64,000 bases of DNA from NCBI GenBank assembly GCA_963575645.1, contig OY754476.1:7688001-7752000 (forward strand), in the 5' to 3' direction. Under the pieces are notes generated by a model. That model saw only the letters and a program-made list of their open reading frames with translations. It ran no database searches and was not told where the DNA came from. The DNA comes from Xanthostigma xanthostigma (Eukaryota; Arthropoda; Insecta; Raphidioptera; Raphidiidae). Shown here one piece after another: positions 57,709 through 64,000 of this stretch. Made by a program: the position numbers and the translations under genes. Numbering within the stretch: the stretch's first letter is position 1; each line of letters begins with the position of its first letter.

Positions 57709-57842
57709 TAAACGTCATCTATTGAATTATTTGAATTATAATTTATCATTTTTGTCAATATATAGTCTGAAAAAATTGGTCGATAATTTTATTTGTTTGA
57801 AGAGTTCTATTCAGACGTTAATCAAATATTTGATTATAAATA
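57709..57842 (+). mobile_element. Family K copy truncated at the ribozyme core
   Basis: It begins AAACGTCATCTATTGAATT, i.e. within the GAAAC-GTC-ATC end of the motif, then continues 'gtcaatatatagtctgaaaa' and 'aattggtcgataattttatt' to 'cagacgttaatcaaatattt'. The CTGANGA half is absent. Confidence 0.65.
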
Positions 57843-57894
57843 GACTCGAAAATAATATTTCATTATAAAATGCATTTAATTACACGACCAAATA

Positions 57895-58141
57895 AATTTT
57901 TCTATAAATGGATAAAAAAAAATGTCAAAATTCACCCAAAAAGTTGTCAAAATCCTCCTAAAAAATTATCAACATTCATCCAAAAGTTACTAAAAATTCA
58001 GTCATGAAAATGAGAATTAGGTATTAATATTAACTATTTTGTACCATACGATAAGTGCTCATTGATCAATTTTTGTGAGCCCTTGACACGTGGAGGCCCG
58101 GAACTTAAGCCCTATTAGCCCCTATATAGATCCGCCCCTAT
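57895..58141 (-). mobile_element. hAT-type MITE, truncated copy of 23143-23576
   Basis: Minus strand starts TAGGGGCGGATCTATATAGG, then 'ggctaatagggcttaag', as in 23143-23200. The interior has the 'aattttgacaactttt'-type repeats. The other terminus is missing. Confidence 0.75.
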
Positions 58142-58151
58142 GCTCTAGCGC

Positions 58152-58380
58152 TCAACCAGTGAACTGTCGACGCTGCAAATGGTTATCTGACTTAAGTTCT
58201 TGGGTCAGTTGAATCGCACGAAAAAAAGTCTTTTCACAAAATTCACTAAGTTGAGGTTTAAGAAAGCCCAAATTCATATGCACGGCCGGGAATTTTGATA
58301 TTTGGGTCTTCATTTACACTTTTCCGAAGAGCGACAATATTTTCATCAGAAAGTCCGTTTTGACGACGCACAGGCGTCGG
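58152..58380 (-). pseudogene. Tc1/mariner-like transposase remnant
   Basis: Minus-strand frames read PTPVRRQNGLSDENIVALRK then SVNEDPNIKIPGRAYEFGLS, and after a frame change FFRAIQLTQELKSDNHLQRR then QF. These fit the helix-turn-helix of mariner-like transposases (RPR..RTPENIAAV..SV.EDPN.SI.RRA..LGLS) followed by the I-QLTQELKP-DH-RR-F block. Stops and frameshifts make it dead; the DDE catalytic part is absent. It abuts the hAT MITE end at 58141. Confidence 0.7.
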
Positions 58381-59235
58381 CTAACTCACAATACTGATGC
58401 AATCTTTCCAAACTCAACAATTCGACGAAACGCGCTGAACGTTGATCGAGCTGAAAGAGCATTTTGATAACTAATAGAAACGAATTATTTCGATGCAAAC
58501 CCTACTGAATACAACTGTCAAAAAAATTACGGCTCAGCAACTGTTATCACCGTGTTCTGCTTTTAAAGTTCTATTGCAAATCCTTTATGATAACGTCGAA
58601 GATCACTGACCATTAGTGAATTTTTCTTTAGGCCGAGAAAATTTTTGATGCTCACTGTATTATATTATACTATAGATACTAGACAGATACTAACATAGTA
58701 TGCCATAGTACAGTAGTATTCGCGGTAGCAAATAGAGAGCGTACCTACCAAATCGGTTTTCTTCTTACGTCTTCTTCTCAATCAGGCTTGGCTGCTCCTA
58801 TGACGGAAGGGAATTGCTTTATTTATTGTAGACATCAATAATATAATAAATCTTGACATTTCTATCAGTATGTGAGGTAAGGAAATGCTTCTTGAATCGT
58901 AACCAACACCTTTATTTGATGGTCTGCTTTCTTTACGATATACAAGGCTGTTACTATAGTAAGAATGAAGGAAGGGTGAAGCAGTGTGAAAAGAAGTCTT
59001 AGTAACCAGTATTTGTTTTTTTCATCCTGAGATTGCTGCCAATGACTTCTGCATATACAGTGCACGTCAAAAGTAGTTTCCTTTTTATTTTATGAATTTC
59101 ACATTGAGCAGTCTTTGAAATGAACTGAACCAATTACGCCCCTGTTAATGTATTCACTTCGAATATAAATGTATTACTGACTTAAAGTATTACAATCTAA
59201 GACTGCACCTATATTGGATCTGTATTTCTACCGAA
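58381..59235. other. Noncoding stretch
   Basis: The first 100 bases may be more of the mariner remnant (ttgtcaaaaaaattacggct). Otherwise nothing. Confidence 0.4.
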
Positions 59236-59265
59236 CCGATGTTGACCGACGTCGGACGACATCGG
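59236..59265. repeat. 30 bp GC-rich near-palindrome
   Basis: ccgatgttgaccgac / gtcggacgacatcgg is symmetric about ACGT with two imperfect positions. Confidence 0.7.
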
Positions 59266-60729
59266 AAGAAAAGCAATGATTAAGATTACAATGTAAGTGC
59301 CTAGCATTGGAAGTAATTGTTAGTTAGAACCATTTACATGTAAATTTAAAAAAGTTAGAGAATTATGAAAACAGAATATTTTACGATGAATTATCTCACG
59401 AGAAATTGCCGTAGCGATGTATTGTCGTGCGACGAATTCACGACTACGCGTTGTCGTGCGATGAATTGAAGGAATCGACCAAAACTAGGTAAATTGAAGT
59501 ATTATTTTTGGCTTAGAATAGTTCTATATCAAGCAAATACGCGCATGTGTGTGTGTATACGTACAAAAATGTGAACTGGTTTTGTAACGCCATATCCAAG
59601 TTGCAGAAAACGCAGATAATAAAGCTCCACTAATCGGCTTATATTCTCTGGGGTCGCTCATCGCTCCCGGTCCCACTTCCGGACTATATGTCTCACAAGG
59701 CTATGTGAGTCACCCCCAATTGGCCCCTAGAATACTGTTCAACTGCTCTTGTTCAGATTATATAATTCTCTCATAATAAAAAATCTATTAGGCCAATATT
59801 TATTTTCAGTCTCGTTTAGACGCTATATAAACACCCATTCAATGTTTTTAACAATATCACAATGACTATTACGAATTAAACAAATTTTAAAAGTATTTTG
59901 AAGCACAGTGTTTATAAGGTCGAAAATTAATAAGAAATTAATGTTAACTTGAATATTTCAAAATAATAGATAACTCATCCAGATACGGAAATCTTTGGGA
60001 TTAAAGTCCTAACAGTGACATTTATTCTTTTTTTTATTTACCCTTTAATTAGACAGTATGTGCATCTTTTAAATTAAAAAAATAAGTTTTGAAACTATAT
60101 CACCTCAAGAACTGCTTGCATCAAGTGGATTATTTTTTTTAAATAGTTTATAGTACTATGAAATGTATTGCAATTGTTTTAAAACCACCATCACTCAAAA
60201 GTCAGAACCGAAAGTGGTAAATATATACAGAATCAACTATATCTAGTATTGTTTAATTTTACTTTTTTGTTTGGACGCAAAATTGATCTTAGTTATCGAG
60301 TAATTGATTTAATCTAATCTACTACTATTTCTAAAATTAATTACTTTGTTAACTGTAGTTGATGCAAGTAGCTTATAAACCGAGTTGTTTGAATATTCTA
60401 GAAATGAAGATTTGTAACGCACTAATTAATTATTAATTGAATGATTGAACGCCGGATGTGTGAATTTGTTCTTTAATATCTGAATATAAATTATTAATTA
60501 TTTATAATCGTCAACTATATTATTCTATTTGTATATGTAAGTACCTACATGATATTAAGTCCATTAAAGCTCGCTGCTTAATGACTTGCATTGTTACATT
60601 TAACATAAAAGCACATTCAGGACTAAGCAAAATACTCTTGAAAATTTATTGCAACAAAGAAGAGAATCTCGTTCATGAAATACAGTCAAATATTGTAAAA
60701 ATCCGGAATCAGATATCTGTTTTTTTTTA
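59266..60729. other. Noncoding stretch
   Basis: 'ttgtcgtgcgacgaatt' (59420) and 'ttgtcgtgcgatgaatt' (59451) form a 31 bp-spaced direct repeat. 59620-59740 is GC-raised (gctcatcgctcccggtccca) without an identifiable RNA or frame. Confidence 0.4.
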
Positions 60730-60800
60730 TTTTAGAGTAGAGTAGAAATTTTTATTTACAATTTTATATTTACAATTATTTACATTTGCTCAGTGTATAT
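60730..60800 (-). repeat. Possible LINE 3' tail
   Basis: 'agagtagagtagaaattttt' with 'atttacaattttat' is arranged like the TATTC-tailed LINE end at 14837. No coding part is seen. Confidence 0.25.
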
Positions 60801-61569
60801 TTACAAAATTTTCCAACTGATTTTGTGTTGTGTTTAATTATTAATTACAAAAATTATTGTTTTGATTTTAATTATAATGCTGTAAAAAAAAAGCGGAGAA
60901 AAAAAAACAGTACTTGATAGATATCTGTTTGAATAGCGTCTTTACTGTTTGGAAGTTGCTAAAACCGTCGTCAAAGTTTAGATAGTGTTTAATAGTGATT
61001 TATATACTATACTTCGTAATTTATTATAAGCGGCATAGTTTTTATCACGGGACCTGATATGATTTACATTGTTTCGCCTCTCCGTTATGCAAATCGTACA
61101 ACACTGGTGCGTAATGCATTTTCGATTAATTGCATATCAGAAAATACCACGATTAGTTCAAACAACAATAAATTGAAAACTACACAGCTCAAAAAATCAA
61201 TAATCGGAGTGTTTAATTAATTGATAGTAGAACAACTTTTACACAATTTTGTGTAAAAGCAAAAATGATGGATTTCAATAGTCTTGTCTTTATTCTTAGA
61301 CTTTGTCAGCGGTTTACCAATATAATGCTGGATTGCAGAAAACATTGTTAGAAAATTTCTTACATATTATATTTCTCCTTAAAAAAAGAATTGGAGAATT
61401 TTAAATCAATCCCTCTCGAAAAATATTTGAATCATTGAAATGTTATTTTTTTAAACTTCGAAACAACTTATTTTCCACACATTTTGATAAAAATTTGGCT
61501 TGAAAAATGCTACTTTTCTATGTAGACCAAAATGTTTGTGTAGCTACGAAATAGGGTTTCTACCCAAAC
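60801..61569. other. Noncoding stretch with a perfect hairpin
   Basis: cttttacacaattttgtgtaaaag (61236-61259) is a perfect 24-base palindrome. No gene. Confidence 0.5.
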
Positions 61570-61734
61570 CGTCAATAAGTTTGTCCCAAGCAGCCTGCAA
61601 ACGGTAACGAAACCGTTAGCCGCATTCGCACTAGTTAAAACGAAGCTTAGATTTTGGAACAAGTTTTAGCTACTGCGCATGCGGGTGACGGTTTCGTTAC
61701 CGTTTGCTGACTGCTTAGAACAAACTTATTAACG
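61570..61734. mobile_element. Foldback MITE, 165 bp
   Basis: cgtcaataagtttgtcccaa with 'gcagcctgcaaacggtaacg' and 'aaaccgt' is inverted at 61687-61734 with five or so changes (about 48 bp arms). The GC-raised centre contains 'ctgcgcatgcggg'. Confidence 0.85.
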
Positions 61735-63004
61735 TAAGCAATGCCGCTGGTAAAGGCTGGCAAACTATATAATGACATACGCACTAATAGGAAAAATTAA
61801 AAGGAGAAGTGATTAAAAAGAGAATTTTCTGTAAGTAACTGAAGTCAGCTGATATAGGTCAGACTTAATAACAATTTGTAACGTGTCGTTCTGCACCGTG
61901 CCGCCACGTGCCGCATAATACAAGTAACGAATTATCGTTAGCAATTAATCGCATACCTAATACCGTACACAGTACATGATACAGTAAACCAGACCACTCA
62001 ACTAATTAATTAAAGTGAGACAGCCTCTGATATTGAGATCGAGATGAATTTGAAGACGAGAAGAGATACTGACGCTGAGTTTAACAACCGTATTTGATAT
62101 AGCATCTAATACAGGCCGGATTTTAAGTTCATTGTCAATCACAAAAAATTATCTTCATTTCCTTGACCGATTTGTTATTTCGGTAATTTTATTTTTTCGG
62201 ATCGTTTCTAATTGTATTGCAATAAAGAATTAGCACAGGGCTGTCCTACTTTTTTTTTTAGTCGATATTGTATCGTATTCTAGTTTTGGTTTTTTCTTAC
62301 TATTTTTAATATTTTTTGAATTTATATTGCTGCACCGTGATTGAAGTACGAAAATATAAGAAGCTATTCATTATTATAGTAACGGTTTGTTTAATGGAGC
62401 GGCAAAAATATGAACCAATGTAAACCCGTGCACAAAAACTTTGTCGCTTTCTGGTAAAGTTTTGAATATAGACAATAGAGGTTGTTCTTTGATCGCAGCA
62501 TCAAGTGATTCCGGAGTTTTATTTTCCAAATATCCACTCGGTGATTTTGCTTCGATCTTTTCCGGTTACTGACCTTTTTGCGAAAGGATATTTAGATATC
62601 TTATCAACAAGGACTAAAAAAAGTGTTTTTGTGATTTTTTTTTTTTTAACTCTAATTTTATTTGATATTTAAATCAACACAATTTATTTAAGAGTTAGAA
62701 CAAAATCTGATTTATTGGTGAGAGATAACCTGTATAATCAAACAGTGTACATGGAATAAATAAAATTGATTCCACTAAGCAGTAAATTATATTTGTACCG
62801 ATTTCCATCACCTGATTGTGATAATTACCCGAAAAAAACGTAGTTGTCAAAAACAATCCCTGTTGAAATGTAATTATTTTATAATAAAGATTGAACAAAA
62901 ATTTAAACATGTCTAAAAAAAATTTTAACAGCATTGCAAATTGTATAAGAAACTTGAACTGACTCAAGAATCATTTATAAACATAAATTCATTTTAAATC
63001 TTAG
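61735..63004. other. Noncoding stretch
   Basis: 'gtgccgccacgtgccgc' near 61900 is GC-rich with a CACGTG. A 90-codon minus-strand frame (62695-62967) is F/L/I-rich and not convincing. No gene. Confidence 0.4.
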
Positions 63005-63250
63005 ATTAGCGTCTGAATAGAACTCTTCAAATAAATAAAATTATCGACCATTTTTTTCAGACTGTATATTGACAAAAAAATTATAAAATTATAATTCAAT
63101 AGATGACGTTTCGGTCCGGATTTAGATCTTCTTCAGAAAATCAAAATCCGGACCGAAACCTCAACTATTGAATTACTGGATTATAAATTTATAATTTTTT
63201 GTCAATATACAGTCTGAAAAAATTGGTCGATAATTTTATTTATTCGAATA
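63005..63250. mobile_element. Family K foldback with ribozyme-like centre
   Basis: 'cgtctgaatagaactcttca' with 'aataaataaaattatcgacc', 'agactgtatattgacaaaaa' and 'aattcaatagatgacgtttc' on the left is inverted on the right as 'gaccgaaacctcaactattg', 'ttttttgtcaatatacagtc' and 'ggtcgataattttatttatt'. Arms are about 110 bp. The outermost block is the one found alone at 15498, 35600 and 48519. Confidence 0.85.
63102..63140 (-). ncRNA. Hammerhead-variant-like motif M9
   Basis: Minus strand: CTGAAGA, A, a decayed hairpin GATCT..GGACC, GAAAC, GTC, ATC. It differs from M8 mainly in stem II. The right arm retains only the GGACCGAAAC half. Confidence 0.5.
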
Positions 63251-64000
63251 AATTAATTTTCTTAAAAATTCCCTGAGATTCTAGAAGAACCATAAATTCT
63301 TCAAAACTGTTGGTCAACTCATCTCGCACCTCTGTTCACGATCAACTAAGTTGCGCAACATGATCAGTCATGAATAAGGCCCTTTAAGTGATAGTCGCCA
63401 ACGTAGCCTAGTAGTCTAGTGGCAGTCAATTGTAGAATAGATAGGATATTACATGATCCACTCAGCTATAATTGCGATTGCCTGAGGCTGTAATAACTTG
63501 ACGAGGCGCGCGGATCGGAACTGAAATAAAGAAGATGGAGTGAGGAAGCAAAGGAGATAGGTAAAGGAAAATAGTGAGCAGAGAGGTGGAGGGGACACTT
63601 AAGCGAGAAGAAGGAGATGAAGGATGAAGAAGAAGAAGAAGAAGAAGAAGAAGAAAGCGTGTAGATTGCAAAGTAGAGGTGGATTATGAGCAGTGTTCTG
63701 CCAACACTGTGTGTGTGTGTGTGTATACGGTATGAGAATGGTATGAAGTGCATATTCTCGTAGAGACGTGAACGGTGAGGAACGAACTAGAAAGGTTTGG
63801 AAGAAGGAGTATATTATATGAAGTCGGTTTGGTTTTGGAAGGATGGTTGAGGAGGTACGTGGCTAGTGATCTCTAGCCACAACGTCTCTGGGGACTTGCC
63901 GTGAGTGAAGTGGAACTACTGCCTCTGTCTGCAATATATACATACAGACTGTTCTTGAAAGACATCTAAGAAATTCAGAAATGAGGAGTTAACAACAATA
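63251..64000. other. Purine-rich region with microsatellites
   Basis: (GAA)n at 63628-63656, (GT)n at about 63707-63724, hairpin gtggctag/ctagccac at 63858-63879. On the minus strand a long CT tract ends 'cttctttatttcag' at about 63521, a splice-acceptor look-alike, followed by a short open run (FRSARLVKLLQPQAIAIIAE) too short to call. S-rich frames through the GAA array are low-complexity artefacts. Confidence 0.5.

Noticed and set aside
30650..63250. A complete Penelope-like element next to the ribozyme motifs
   Set aside because: No telomerase-like reverse transcriptase or GIY-YIG motif was found in any frame near the motifs; only solo, foldback copies are present.
63420..63521. Exon after the strong acceptor-like site on the minus strand
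   Set aside because: The CT tract makes an acceptor look-alike, but the open run after it is about 22 codons with no donor and no recognisable protein.
63462..63753. Overlapping serine- and leucine-rich minus-strand frames
   Set aside because: They read through the (GAA)n and (GT)n microsatellites and a CT tract; low complexity only.

Overview
This is eukaryotic, intron-rich, roughly 70% AT nuclear DNA from an insect. Two spliced coding exons on the minus strand (24944-25127 and 23749-23891) join in frame and encode the first immunoglobulin domain of a Dscam-family cell-surface receptor. Several dispersed repeats (GCGAGTCGGACTCGC, 'accgacttcaaaa', 'gcgaagccgcggg') are of kinds I associate with Lepidoptera and related insects. 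That order-level guess is weak; 'insect' is firm.

Apart from the Dscam exons and one good candidate 5' coding exon of a second minus-strand gene (53586-53746), almost everything is intron or intergenic DNA made of decayed mobile elements. In order: a MITE with an internal minisatellite (786-1353); two copies of a GACT-headed repeat (2380-4520); a hAT MITE (4569-4908); a LINE 3' end (7283-7651); a ribozyme-bearing foldback (8002-8240); a heat-shock-type promoter with an ATG-free leader (11531-11800); a second hAT MITE carrying a nested foldback (14058-14590); a second LINE 3' end (14837-15240); further hAT MITEs (20266-20653, 23143-23576); the Dscam exons; a foldback field (28-31 kb); a tRNA-derived SINE (34891-35318); a LINE with reverse transcriptase (36811-38047); two adjacent perfect palindromes with a SINE inserted at their edge (40063-40352); nested inverted repeats (41812-43375); a full-length SINE (47326-47732); two Harbinger-like MITEs (49906-51788); a hAT MITE (52446-52700); the candidate exon; and more foldbacks and a mariner remnant up to 64 kb.

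The most interesting pattern is a set of nine small RNA-like motifs (CTGANGA, one extra base, a 4-6 bp hairpin, GAAAC, usually GTC or GTT). They sit inside four different foldback repeat families, often as head-to-head pairs. They match the stem-III-less hammerhead ribozyme variants known from Penelope-like retroelements, but no Penelope reverse transcriptase is visible here. Other notable points are exact target-site duplications around three SINEs and five hAT-type MITEs, and the heat-shock promoter with no coding sequence after it.

The genes do not form an operon or pathway. The two exon-bearing loci are on the same strand, and the mobile elements lie in or beside their introns.
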